From NCBI RefSeq assembly GCF_018139645.1, contig NZ_JAGSPM010000002.1, forward strand, positions 124,001 through 188,000: DNA of 64,000 bases. Reading direction: 5' to 3'. Below the pieces are notes generated by a model, which ran no database searches, was not told the origin of the DNA, and saw only the letters and a list, made by a program, of their open reading frames with translations. Position 1 is the first letter of the stretch, and each line of letters opens with the position of its first letter. A program made the translations under genes and the position numbers. Source of the stretch: Affinundibacterium baiyunense. GTDB lineage: Bacteria > Pseudomonadota > Gammaproteobacteria > Burkholderiales > Burkholderiaceae_D. This document shows positions 8,131-17,406 of the stretch, piece by piece.

Positions 8131-10521
8131 TTATTTGATACAAACCACTCTGACTTGCTTCATGTCGGTAATGCCTGACAAGACTTTTTCTATGCCATCC
8201 ATTTTCAAAGTCAACATGCCGTCTTCTAGCGCCGCAGTAAATAATTGTGCGACGCGTGCGTGTTCTTGAATTAGCTTCTTGACTGGATCAGTACCCACCA
8301 TCAGCTCATGCAAGCCGATTCTGCCTTTATAACCATTCACACACTTATCGCAACCTTGAGGACGATATAAAGTAAATTGTCCTTTAGCATCGGCATAATC
8401 CTTAGACCATTGTTGAAAGACCTTCCGCTTGGCGGCTTCTGCATCTTGTTGGAATACAGAAGTGGCCAATAATTCAGCACAATACTCATTCAATAAACTG
8501 AGCAATTCCTCTTGTGTCGGCTGATAGGCGACTTTGCACTGATTACATAAACGCTTGGCTAAACGCTGCGCCAAAATACCCAATAACGCATCGGCAAAAT
8601 TGAAGGGGTCCATGCCCATATCAAGCAAACGAATAATCGATTCAGGTGCGCTATTTGTATGTAGCGTCGCAAAGACAAGATGCCCGGTCAAGGACGCTTC
8701 TAGCCCGATAGAAACTGTCTCTTTATCGCGCATTTCACCGACCATGATCACATCGGGATCTGCGCGCAAAAATGCCCGCATCACCGTTGCAAAATCCATC
8801 CCCGCTTTACGATTCACTTGAACTTGCCGCAAACCCTTTTGGGTGATTTCAACCGGATCTTCGGCAGTCCAAATTTTCGTTTCTGGTCGATTTAAATAAT
8901 GCAAAACCGAATGCAAAGTTGTGGTCTTGCCAGAGCCAGTGGGGCCACACACAAAGAAAATGCCATAAGGTTTTTCGACCACTTCTTTCAAGCGTCGCAG
9001 ATTGTGCGGTAAGACACCAAGCTTATCCAAAGGAATCGGTTCGCCTGCTGCCAAAATGCGCATCACCACATCTTCCATGCCCGCGGCGGAAGGAATCGTA
9101 GCAACCCTTAATTCAATATCTAGCGGCCCATATTTCTTGAACTTAATTTTGCCGTCTTGTGGTTTACGTTTTTCTGAAATATCCAAATCGCACATGATCT
9201 TGATGCGCGCCAACAGGGCATTGCGATAACTCGCGGGAATTTCAATATATGGTGACAAAGAACCGTCTTTACGGAAACGAATCAGCGTCTTTTCTTTACC
9301 TGGACGTGGTTCAATATGGATATCCGAGGCACCTTGTTGATATGCATCGACGATGATTTTATTAAGTAATTTGACTAATTCATTTTCGACCGCAGCAGAA
9401 ACGTCTTGATTGCCACCCGTGTTGTCATCCTCGTCAGTTTCCATGCCAGATAACAATTCTCCGACGCTGGCACTGTCTGCGCTTTGTCCAAAAAACTGAT
9501 CTACCGTAAGCTTGAATTCGCGCTTGGTTGTGACCTTAAACAGTAAACGCGCACCAGGAAAAATCAAATTCACCACACGCGTAGTTTTCACTTTTTCAGG
9601 ATCTAAGGCCAATATCGTCATGCCGCTCTTATCCTCAGAAATCGGCAACCAATTATTCTCTTCAACGTATTGGCGTTTCAACTTTTTGACTAACTCAACA
9701 TCAACCACTCGTCCTTCTTGCCAAGCCTCATAAGGCACGCCAAAAAACTTCGCCAACGCCAAACCAACTTTCACAACAGGGACCTGAAATTCATCGATCA
9801 AAATATCTTCTAAATCGGCTTGTTTCTTGCGTGCCGCGCTGATCGCCAATTCAAATTCGGGCAAAGATAAAATGCCATCAGACACCAAGCCATTCAATTT
9901 CGATGGCGGAATTGGCAGCGGTTTGTTCTTTTGCGCAAAAGCGATCGCCAAGGTTTCGCACAGCTCACGTACGCCTTCTTGTGCAATCGCATTAAAACTG
10001 GTGCCATGACGACTATTAATGAACTGAATTGCGCCCAATAAATCGCCTTTTGCAGCATCAATAATCGGTGCAACTAACATCTCTTTGGTACGATAACCAG
10101 TGCGTTGATCAATCGCTTTTTGGAAATGCAAATCTGGCGAAATAGCTCGCAACTCAGCTTCATCGTAAACATCATTAATACACAGCACTTCACGATTCAA
10201 CGCGACATATCCAGCGATACTTTGGTCAGAAATCGGCAAGCGTATATCTTTAAATGAATTGAGTCCTTTTTTGACTTTAGAAATCAGGTTGCTACCATCT
10301 GGCGCCACTATATAAATAGTCAGACGATCGCAATCAAATAAGTCACAAATATCGATCATTAAATCTGAAACAATTTGATCGACCGTATTACTCGCGTGAA
10401 TCTTGTTGGTTAAGGTTTGTAATCGTTTAAAGAAAATCAAACGTTGGGTTGCGCTGTTTTCGTTAGCTACCTTAGCTACCGAAGCTACACTATCGACACT
10501 GTTATTAGGCTTCACCTGCAT
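8131..10521 (-). CDS. GspE/PilB-family secretion or pilus ATPase with N-terminal GAF domain
   Basis: This is a 796-residue cytosolic assembly ATPase of the type II secretion/type IV pilus family. Residues about 25-195 form a GAF domain, which is not part of canonical GspE or PilB. A GspE N-terminal (MshEN-like) domain follows at about 215-345, then the ATPase core with Walker A GPTGSGKT at 526-533, Walker B around VIMVGEMRD and the His box GHLVFATLHT. Two CxxC pairs (CNQC and CDKC) form the usual zinc site near the C terminus. The ATG at 10521 is preceded by AAGGA. No other pilus or secretion gene lies in the window, so it is an orphan. The GAF domain probably makes its activity depend on a small ligand such as a cyclic nucleotide (inference). 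Confidence 0.93.
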   Translation of the reverse strand: MQVKPNNSVDSVASVAKVANENSATQRLIFFKRLQTLTNKIHASNTVDQIVSDLMIDICDLFDCDRLTIYIVAPDGSNLISKVKKGLNSFKDIRLPISDQSIAGYVALNREVLCINDVYDEAELRAISPDLHFQKAIDQRTGYRTKEMLVAPIIDAAKGDLLGAIQFINSRHGTSFNAIAQEGVRELCETLAIAFAQKNKPLPIPPSKLNGLVSDGILSLPEFELAISAARKKQADLEDILIDEFQVPVVKVGLALAKFFGVPYEAWQEGRVVDVELVKKLKRQYVEENNWLPISEDKSGMTILALDPEKVKTTRVVNLIFPGARLLFKVTTKREFKLTVDQFFGQSADSASVGELLSGMETDEDDNTGGNQDVSAAVENELVKLLNKIIVDAYQQGASDIHIEPRPGKEKTLIRFRKDGSLSPYIEIPASYRNALLARIKIMCDLDISEKRKPQDGKIKFKKYGPLDIELRVATIPSAAGMEDVVMRILAAGEPIPLDKLGVLPHNLRRLKEVVEKPYGIFFVCGPTGSGKTTTLHSVLHYLNRPETKIWTAEDPVEITQKGLRQVQVNRKAGMDFATVMRAFLRADPDVIMVGEMRDKETVSIGLEASLTGHLVFATLHTNSAPESIIRLLDMGMDPFNFADALLGILAQRLAKRLCNQCKVAYQPTQEELLSLLNEYCAELLATSVFQQDAEAAKRKVFQQWSKDYADAKGQFTLYRPQGCDKCVNGYKGRIGLHELMVGTDPVKKLIQEHARVAQLFTAALEDGMLTLKMDGIEKVLSGITDMKQVRVVCIK

Positions 10522-10928
10522 ATTTTCCTTCTTTCATCAAAGCGAAAATCAACGATGCTGCATGATTGCATTATCACTCAATAAAGCTAAATTGAAATAA
10601 CGAGCAAGTACAATTACAACGCACTTGTTACAGAAAACGGTCCAATACGCGGCATAAAAATAGAATGAACACTGAATAAAACTTTCAAAGCTCTATCAAT
10701 CCAAACCCTCGCTTTGCTTGCCTTTGTCTTCTCACAATGACAAATGACTTTATCCTGATAAAGTCCCTTCGCCACCGCTAAGTAATGTTATTGGCAAAAA
10801 TGTTGGTCGTGAGCATCATTTTTGCAATTCCAGTTTGACCACCACAGGTCTAAGTAAGATACTGAGCGGCTGCCTGAAAATCCCCCCTACAAAGCAAACA
10901 GGCAATTACATCAAACTCGGAGTATCGA
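10522..10928. promoter_or_regulatory. Divergent intergenic region with a 20-bp palindrome
   Basis: This 407-bp gap separates the divergent ATPase and amidohydrolase genes. At 10746-10765 GACTTTATC and GATAAAGTC form a perfect inverted repeat with a 2-base centre, a likely dimeric operator or cruciform. No gene is supported. The amidohydrolase ribosome-binding site, CGGAG, is at about 10918-10922. Confidence 0.45.
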
Positions 10929-12224
10929 ATGAAAAAAACTATTTGTTCCGCCCTCATCACCGCCGCATTTTGCATGAGCGCTCCAGCGCTCGCTTCAGGT
11001 AAGGCAGATGTTGCGGACACGCTGATCACAGCACGCCAAATGTTGGATGTCAGAACTGGCAAAATGATTGCGAACCCACATATCTTGGTTCGCGATGGGC
11101 GCATCATTAGCGTGAAACAAAATGCGAACGGTGCCGATAGCAAAGTACAAAAAATCGATCTCGCCGGTATGACTATCGTGCCAGGCTTAATCGATATGCA
11201 TGTGCATTTAGATACCGATCCGACTTATGGCGGTTACAGTAGTTTGCAATACAACGATCGCTTTTGGTCGATGCTGAACGTGCCACATGCTAGTCGTACT
11301 TTAGAAGCGGGCTTTACAACGGTACGCACGCTGGGTTCAGACGCATGGAATGATATTGGTTTGCGCCAAGCGATTGATGAAGGAAAAGTACCGGGACCGC
11401 GCATTGTTGCCGCGGCCTATTCATTTGGCGCGACAGGTGGGCACTGTGATTCGACCTTCTTCCCGCCTTCAATGAATCAACAAAGTCCATTTAATGCAGA
11501 TAGTCCGGAAGAAGGTCGCAAACGTGTACGCGAAATTCGCAAACACGGTGCCCAAGTCATCAAAATCTGTGCAACTGGCGGTGTGTTCTCACACAATACC
11601 GAGCCTGGTCAACAGCAAATGAGCTTGAAAGAAATGACCGCAATTGCGGAAGAAGCACATCAATGGGGCATACGTGTCGCCGCACACGCGCATGGCACTT
11701 CAGGTATTAAAGATGCGATTCGCGCTGGTATCGATACGATAGAACACGCAAGTTTGATCGATGACGAAGGAATCGCGCTCGCAAAAAAACATGGCACTTA
11801 TCTGTCGATGGATATCTACAACACGGATTACACTCAATCTGAAGGTAAGAAAAATGGTGTGATGGAAGACAATCTGCGCAAAGACCGTGAAGTCGCCGAC
11901 GTGCAACGCGAAGGCTTCCGTCGCGCGCATGCGGCAGGTGTCAAAATGGTTTATGGCACCGACGCGGGTATCTATCCACACGGTGACAACGCCAAACAAT
12001 TTGCGACCATGGTCAAGTATGGCATGACGCCAGTGCAAGCGATTCAAGCAGCGACGATCAATGCGGCAGAAGCATTGGCGAGCAAAGATGTCGGTATCAT
12101 CGAAGCTGGTCGTTTTGCCGATATGGTGGCAGTTGCTGGCGATCCAAGCAAAGACGTGCGCGTTTTAGAAAATGTCGCAGTAGTCATCAAAGGCGGAAAA
12201 GTCGTCAAGGCACAGCAAAAATAA
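10929..12224 (+). CDS. Secreted metal-dependent amidohydrolase (imidazolonepropionase/Xaa-Pro dipeptidase-like)
   Basis: This is a 431-residue TIM-barrel amidohydrolase. Residues 1-22 are a Sec signal peptide ending near ALA-SG, so it acts in the periplasm or outside. Metal ligands are visible: HVH at 91-93, the likely carboxylated lysine in VIKICATGG, histidines in AAHAHG and TIEHAS, and the aspartate in YGTDAG. These match the binuclear-zinc group that includes the dipeptidases of the Sgx9260/Cc2672 type, which split Xaa-Pro or Xaa-Arg/Lys dipeptides. The exact substrate cannot be read from sequence. GGAG lies 8 bases upstream of the ATG. A strong terminator follows and the gene appears monocistronic. 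Confidence 0.9.
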   Translation: MKKTICSALITAAFCMSAPALASGKADVADTLITARQMLDVRTGKMIANPHILVRDGRIISVKQNANGADSKVQKIDLAGMTIVPGLIDMHVHLDTDPTYGGYSSLQYNDRFWSMLNVPHASRTLEAGFTTVRTLGSDAWNDIGLRQAIDEGKVPGPRIVAAAYSFGATGGHCDSTFFPPSMNQQSPFNADSPEEGRKRVREIRKHGAQVIKICATGGVFSHNTEPGQQQMSLKEMTAIAEEAHQWGIRVAAHAHGTSGIKDAIRAGIDTIEHASLIDDEGIALAKKHGTYLSMDIYNTDYTQSEGKKNGVMEDNLRKDREVADVQREGFRRAHAAGVKMVYGTDAGIYPHGDNAKQFATMVKYGMTPVQAIQAATINAAEALASKDVGIIEAGRFADMVAVAGDPSKDVRVLENVAVVIKGGKVVKAQQK

Positions 12225-12262
12225 AATGCCTTAACAAGCCGCAGTAACAACTAGCACGCATC

Positions 12263-12303
12263 AAAAAAGCGAGATGGCTATCAACAGCCATCTCGCTTTT
12301 TTA
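12263..12303. terminator. Strong bidirectional intrinsic terminator
   Basis: GCGAGATGGCT (12269-12279) pairs perfectly with AGCCATCTCGC (12286-12296) around a 6-base loop. The stem is flanked by six A on the left and six T on the right, so it can end the amidohydrolase transcript on plus and the long MoxR operon on minus. Confidence 0.93.
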
Positions 12304-12375
12304 TTGATTCTTACTTTCTGTTTTTGAGCTTACTTTGAACTTACTATGAGTTCACGGTGAGCTTCCATGAGTGGT

Positions 12376-14127
12376 TTATTTATCTCGCTGCTCGCGCCAC
12401 CACAGCAATAGCATCGCTGCCAACAAACCCAAGGCCCACGGCCAAGTCGGCAAACTACGACGCAAATCCTTGGTGTTATCGGCGACCACAGGTACCAGTG
12501 CCAACATCGCTGCGGTATCTGCACGTGCTTGCGCTCTTTGCCAAGCCGGCCAATCTTCTGGTTGATAAACGTACACAACGCCAGTTGCAAGTGTGCTAGT
12601 GCCCTTGCCTTGCACTACCTTTGCGGCTGATTTTGTTTCTGACTTCGTTCTTTTTTGCGCTTGCCAATCTAACCAAGCAGGCTTTTCTGGCCAAAACGAA
12701 GCGCATTGGGCATCAGCATGATCGCGTACAGGTAACAAGGGCAACCCTTGCTCATGCCCGGCCAAGACCAGCTCAGCTTGTTCAAAGCCCTGCGCACAAA
12801 GACGCATACGCTGACCAACAATCGGCATCCTTGGTTCAAACCGCGCTTCCCAATCCAAGCTTTTTTTCACCTTAGCTTGGTCCAAAATAGTTTGCCACCA
12901 AGCTTGCAAAGAATTTGTCGCACTAATCTGGTAACGATGCCAATTAGCCACACTCAACCATACGATCTGCCCCTGCCCCCAAGCGCGCTGCGCCATCCAG
13001 CTTTGCCCCTTGACCTGATACCAATTCGCATCTGACTTGACTTGCGGCGTCCACGCGCTTGGACTCAAGCTCTTCAAAGGATCGATGGTGATCTCTTTGC
13101 TCGTATCGCTAGCTTGCAAACGCAAATCTAATTCACGTCGCCATAGTCCAATATCGCTCGCATTCGCACCAAGAATAATTAAGGATGAACCTGCCGCTAC
13201 TTGCTGTAATACTTGCGCACGTGCTCGGACATTTTGCTGTTCGAAATACGCGGCGTCCTGTATCAACAAATCCGGCTTTGCTGTGCTCGCCTGCGTTGAT
13301 GTTGGTGTTGGTGTTGATACATTATCAGCAGTCTCAAACCGCGTAACAGTCTTGCCTAACTTGGTTTGCCAATCTAACTTGGCCTGACTTTGACTAAGCA
13401 GCGCATTGAGCACCTTGGCATCGAAAGACGGCGCGGCAAAGCGAGCTTGCACCAACAAACTTTGTGGTGCGATCACCTCTAAAGGAATTGGCCCTTGCTC
13501 GATAACGCGACCATGCTGATCAAGTATTTTTGCTTGTAATACCAAACGCTCCACCGCCGGCGGTAGCCATTGCAAACTGAGTTGTTTCTCGCGACCTCGC
13601 GTTTCTGCTAGAACTTGCTGATTTTCAGCTAGCAATTGCAAACGCCACTCGCCATCAACATGTTGACGTTGTACGCTCAAATGAAACATTCGACCCTGTG
13701 TGAGCTGCGTAGGAAAATCTAAATCCAACACTTCGTCAAGCTTGGTCGAATTGGGATCAACAGGTATTGTCGTGATTTGCATCGGTAAGCGCGGCAAATC
13801 TTGCCATTGCATCCAACGCAAACCATCACCGTGAACTTGGTAGGAATCGGCATGCTGACTTTGCTGCACCCATTGCGCCATGCTGTGGTGACTTTCCGAA
13901 CTATCAATGCGCAATGGGTTGCTTTGCAAAGGTAGGCTAGGCGCGATGATCATCATGCAGAAACAAAACCCAGCAGAGCTTATGATCGCAGTATGTATCA
14001 GTCCATCGCTACGCCTCGCTCGTCGCCAGTACATCAAGGTCGAGAATAGCACTACAAGTAGCACGCCCAGACACAGTACGACTTGCCAAGTTTCAAGTGC
14101 CATTGAAGAAATCAAGCTATGCATCAT
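12376..14127 (-). CDS. Membrane protein, last gene of the MoxR operon
   Basis: I cannot assign a named function. The 583-residue protein has two hydrophobic helices near the N terminus (about 14-34 and 44-65), a large predicted extracytoplasmic region of about 490 residues, and a final helix near 560-577 followed by a basic tail. The middle contains beta-rich segments and a part around 250-400 that resembles the glutamine-amidotransferase-like fold often seen in BatA-linked membrane proteins, but catalytic residues are not evident. Its ATG overlaps the preceding stop as ATGA, so translation is coupled to the DUF4175 gene. It probably forms a membrane complex with the DUF4175 and BatA-like proteins (inference). 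Confidence 0.8.
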   Translation of the reverse strand: MMHSLISSMALETWQVVLCLGVLLVVLFSTLMYWRRARRSDGLIHTAIISSAGFCFCMMIIAPSLPLQSNPLRIDSSESHHSMAQWVQQSQHADSYQVHGDGLRWMQWQDLPRLPMQITTIPVDPNSTKLDEVLDLDFPTQLTQGRMFHLSVQRQHVDGEWRLQLLAENQQVLAETRGREKQLSLQWLPPAVERLVLQAKILDQHGRVIEQGPIPLEVIAPQSLLVQARFAAPSFDAKVLNALLSQSQAKLDWQTKLGKTVTRFETADNVSTPTPTSTQASTAKPDLLIQDAAYFEQQNVRARAQVLQQVAAGSSLIILGANASDIGLWRRELDLRLQASDTSKEITIDPLKSLSPSAWTPQVKSDANWYQVKGQSWMAQRAWGQGQIVWLSVANWHRYQISATNSLQAWWQTILDQAKVKKSLDWEARFEPRMPIVGQRMRLCAQGFEQAELVLAGHEQGLPLLPVRDHADAQCASFWPEKPAWLDWQAQKRTKSETKSAAKVVQGKGTSTLATGVVYVYQPEDWPAWQRAQARADTAAMLALVPVVADNTKDLRRSLPTWPWALGLLAAMLLLWWREQRDK

Positions 14128-16343
14128 CGTTGTACCTCTGGCTTACTTGAGCTTGAGCGTGGACTTGGCTTTATTTTTTTCCATGCTTGTTCAAATCCGC
14201 TCTCGCGTATTGCTTGAAACTCAGAACGCCCCTGCAAAATCAATTCGGCTTGCGGGATCGCCTGCCGTATCCATCCCGCTAATACTGGGCGACATGGAGC
14301 GCAACCGCTTTCCACATCCAAGATCGCGGCTTGTGCGGCTAGGCGTTGCTCCTCTTTTGTTAGATGCGCAGCAAACCAAGTACGCGCGGTAGTCGTCCAC
14401 AACGCTGGCAAGGGGTTTTCGCTTTGCAATGCGCGCAGTAAATTTTGTATTCCTTCAGGAACGATTTGCTGTGCCGCATCTTGCTGCTTTTGAGTATTTT
14501 TTAAATCCAACACATCACCAGTTAAACGCTTGTCTTCTTTGATTGCTGGTGGTGTAAATGCAGCCTTGTGTAAATAGATCCGATCCGCTTGTTGCAATTG
14601 TTTGATCGCTTCTAAAGCTTTATTTTCTGGCGCTAAAGCGGTGGCTGGACTAATTGCACGCAAAGCTTTTTCTGCATCCCACATCGCGACTAAGGCGCGA
14701 CGCAAAATCTTCTTGGTTGCTTCATCAAACAAGGTCGCATTTTCTTCTTGATCATGCGCATGTCCATACTGCGCTGCCAAATTCTGTGGTGCGGCATCGC
14801 CATGATCGTGTCCATCATCAGCGCTATGGCCTTCTGCATGCTCATCATCACCGAATAAACTCGATTCTTCGCCTAAAAATCTACCGTAACGACGGCGTAA
14901 AGTCCCTTGATCACCAGCAATCGTCTCGCTGCGGCTACGAATCAAGTTAGGATTCATCTTAGGATTGGCCTTCATATCCGCCAACAATTGTTCGGTATCA
15001 ATAATGATCTGACGCTGACTACGCAATGACTCTGGTTTAGCCAACATAGGTAAGGCCGAAGTTTCTTCCGCCTGCGCTTCTGGTGCTGGTAGACGCAAGG
15101 TGTAGGTTGCAGAGCGAGTGATATGCGGATTCTTATCGGCGTTATCCGTCGCCCGCACGAAGAAATACAACTCATCGCCCGGTTCCATGCCTAACTCAGT
15201 TAAGGTCCAAGTTTTATCCCATTGCCGAATTTGCGGATTTTTACCTTGCGGAATAGGTAATTCTCTATCACTAAAACGAATATTCTCACCACTGCCACGT
15301 GCCAAGGTCATATGCATGGTGGCTTGATTGATCTTATAGTCGTCCGCTATACGCAGAGCGATTTTAACTTGGCGCGTGTCTGCTGCCAAAATCTGCAACA
15401 ATTCGCTTGGCTGTTCAATGTCAATTTGTGGCGCTTGATCCAGTAACACTTTCAAAACAGTACGGCTTTTCCCTGCATCGCCACTCCAATGCCAAAATAC
15501 CGTCTCACTCGCTTGCCAACTTGCACAGAGCTTGGTTTTGTCTATAGCTTTGTCTTTAACTTTGTCTTGATCGAGTGAAGACTGCGTTTTTGTAAAGCGG
15601 ATTTCCTGCCCGTGGCTTAAACTCAAAGTCGGCAATTTTTCAAAATTTTGATCGGCTTGTATGCACCATGTCACTAGGCTATTTTCGGGAACTTGTAATT
15701 CCTTAGGAGCAGAATCAATGCTAGCTAAACCGGTATAAGTTGGTGGCACCACGTGCATCGTCAAACTCGCATTGAGATCAAGCTTACTTGCTGGTTTGGT
15801 TGAAGCTGCCGCTGGCATCGACTGATTCATCGCGAGTAAAGACGGCATCCAAATCGGCAGCAAAATAGATAGTGCAGCAGCTATCCAACTACATGCCAAG
15901 CAAAGGCGCGAAAAAGACAAATGCCGTTGAATAAAATGGCGACAAGCGGCTGGATGCAGAACTTGTGGCAGCCGCTTTAATACGCGCTGTGCTTGCAAAG
16001 CAGCTAGCGCGGAATTCTGTGTGATCTGATTTTCTTGCCTATTTTGTTGTTGCGCTTGAGCTTGAACTTCCGACTGCACCAGCAATTGCATACTATCTTC
16101 TAGTTCTGGAAAATCCGCATTCGCCCAACTACTCCAATTCTTCACTAAACGTTTCCGCAACCACCAGAAATGCAAAACCATCAACGCAAGACCTAGAATC
16201 ACGATCCCAAATTGTCGCAAAATAATCCAAGGTGCGAGGAAAGCTAACCACGCCAACAAATGATGGCGACAAGCTGTGTGCCATAAGGTTTGGAAGACGC
16301 GCGTGAGCACTTCGCTGATAACTGATTCAGAGACGTTTGACAT
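14124..16343 (-). CDS. DUF4175 membrane protein with His/Asp-rich loop
   Basis: This 739-residue protein matches the DUF4175 family that accompanies MoxR/DUF58 operons; its biochemical role is unknown. Hydrophobic helices lie at about 27-60 and 146-172, then a long extracytoplasmic part with beta-sandwich-like sections (for example the PPTYTGLAS segment) and helices. Residues 500-532 are striking: histidines at 502, 506, 512, 514, 528 and 530 mixed with many Asp and Glu, a probable divalent-metal-binding loop. The gene overlaps the BatA-like gene by 17 bases at its start and the next gene by 4 bases at its end, which indicates tight co-translation. A role as extracytoplasmic sensor or metal buffer for the exported proteases is speculative. 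Confidence 0.85.
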   Translation of the reverse strand: MSNVSESVISEVLTRVFQTLWHTACRHHLLAWLAFLAPWIILRQFGIVILGLALMVLHFWWLRKRLVKNWSSWANADFPELEDSMQLLVQSEVQAQAQQQNRQENQITQNSALAALQAQRVLKRLPQVLHPAACRHFIQRHLSFSRLCLACSWIAAALSILLPIWMPSLLAMNQSMPAAASTKPASKLDLNASLTMHVVPPTYTGLASIDSAPKELQVPENSLVTWCIQADQNFEKLPTLSLSHGQEIRFTKTQSSLDQDKVKDKAIDKTKLCASWQASETVFWHWSGDAGKSRTVLKVLLDQAPQIDIEQPSELLQILAADTRQVKIALRIADDYKINQATMHMTLARGSGENIRFSDRELPIPQGKNPQIRQWDKTWTLTELGMEPGDELYFFVRATDNADKNPHITRSATYTLRLPAPEAQAEETSALPMLAKPESLRSQRQIIIDTEQLLADMKANPKMNPNLIRSRSETIAGDQGTLRRRYGRFLGEESSLFGDDEHAEGHSADDGHDHGDAAPQNLAAQYGHAHDQEENATLFDEATKKILRRALVAMWDAEKALRAISPATALAPENKALEAIKQLQQADRIYLHKAAFTPPAIKEDKRLTGDVLDLKNTQKQQDAAQQIVPEGIQNLLRALQSENPLPALWTTTARTWFAAHLTKEEQRLAAQAAILDVESGCAPCRPVLAGWIRQAIPQAELILQGRSEFQAIRESGFEQAWKKIKPSPRSSSSKPEVQR

Positions 16344-17406
16344 GACTTAACATCCGCTCCAAAGCAAAAATCACCAGCAAGCACAGTAATAACAATTGAC
16401 GTGTATTTTCTTGCTGACTCGGTTGATTTACCTGTACACGAGGCAATTGCATGCTGGTATAGATCAAATCAACTTGCGGCGCGCGACTTTGTTGCCAAGC
16501 GCGATACCATTGTTTGGTATCTTCTAATTTATACATAGGCCATTGCCCTGCTTGCTCAGTCAGCCAATAACGAACTTTTCCGCGCTGATATTGGTGCAAA
16601 GCCAATCCGGCTAGCGCAGGATTGTTTTGTACGATCCAATCCTTAGACAATTCTTGAGCAGGTCGTTTCATCCACCAGTACGGCGCTTGCCAATTACTGG
16701 ATGCAGGCTCATTACTATCCCAAATAATTAAATCGGTCTTGGCGTCAGTTTGCTGCTGCCAAACATAGCGATCTTGTCCATCGCCTGCGACACTAAAGGC
16801 ACGAAACAAGCTTTGCCATACTTCAGGATGATCGCTACGCAATGCAATATAGTGGGTACGCACTGGCGCTTTAAACGGATGGTCTTGCACTCTTATTTGA
16901 GTCTTGGGCAATAATTGTGGTGATTCTGCACTCCATGCCAACTGCCCTGCTCGCGCCAAAATCAAAACACGCGCATCAGCTTGCCAGTCTTTTTGATGTT
17001 CAGCCAGCCAATATAAAAGCCGCGAGCTTTGCACATCACATTCAGTACGTGCGCAAAAACGACGCTGCTTGGCGTTTTGCATACCAGTTTCTTTGAGCTG
17101 TTGCTGCAACCACACCGGATCAAGATCGTCGCCTACCAATACGGTATCGCCACGCCAAGCGATAAACAAACTCGCTAAATAAGCGATCACCATCAGCAGC
17201 AACAGGCAACGCAATAACATCAATAACCATTCACGCCAACGCCAGACCCTTACCAATTGCGGTTTTGCGGGGGATAAGAACTTCGCAGTCGCGAGTGTTT
17301 TTCTAACTAGCGTTTCACGTCGCTGGCGCAGCCACCAGATTGGTAAGATCAATAACGGCAATAACAACCACCAAGCAGGACTCAAGCCAAGATTGAAGTT
17401 CATCAT
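16327..17406 (-). CDS. BatA-domain membrane protein
   Basis: This 359-residue protein begins with the BatA-type N-terminal layout: one helix at 9-28 (AWWLLLPLLILPIWWL), a basic cytoplasmic stretch, and a second helix at about 60-87. A soluble central part of about 240 residues follows, then a last helix near 338-355 with a basic end. I see no complete vWA metal site (DxSxS), so the central domain may be a degenerate or different Rossmann-like fold. Known members act with MoxR ATPases and DUF58 proteins in poorly understood envelope complexes. The start overlaps the DUF58 stop by 4 bases (ATGA), so translation is coupled. Confidence 0.83.
   Translation of the reverse strand: MMNFNLGLSPAWWLLLPLLILPIWWLRQRRETLVRKTLATAKFLSPAKPQLVRVWRWREWLLMLLRCLLLLMVIAYLASLFIAWRGDTVLVGDDLDPVWLQQQLKETGMQNAKQRRFCARTECDVQSSRLLYWLAEHQKDWQADARVLILARAGQLAWSAESPQLLPKTQIRVQDHPFKAPVRTHYIALRSDHPEVWQSLFRAFSVAGDGQDRYVWQQQTDAKTDLIIWDSNEPASSNWQAPYWWMKRPAQELSKDWIVQNNPALAGLALHQYQRGKVRYWLTEQAGQWPMYKLEDTKQWYRAWQQSRAPQVDLIYTSMQLPRVQVNQPSQQENTRQLLLLCLLVIFALERMLSHVKRL

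Noticed and set aside
13907-14392. 161-codon plus-strand frame
   Set aside because: It is antisense to two coupled membrane-protein genes whose frames are well supported.
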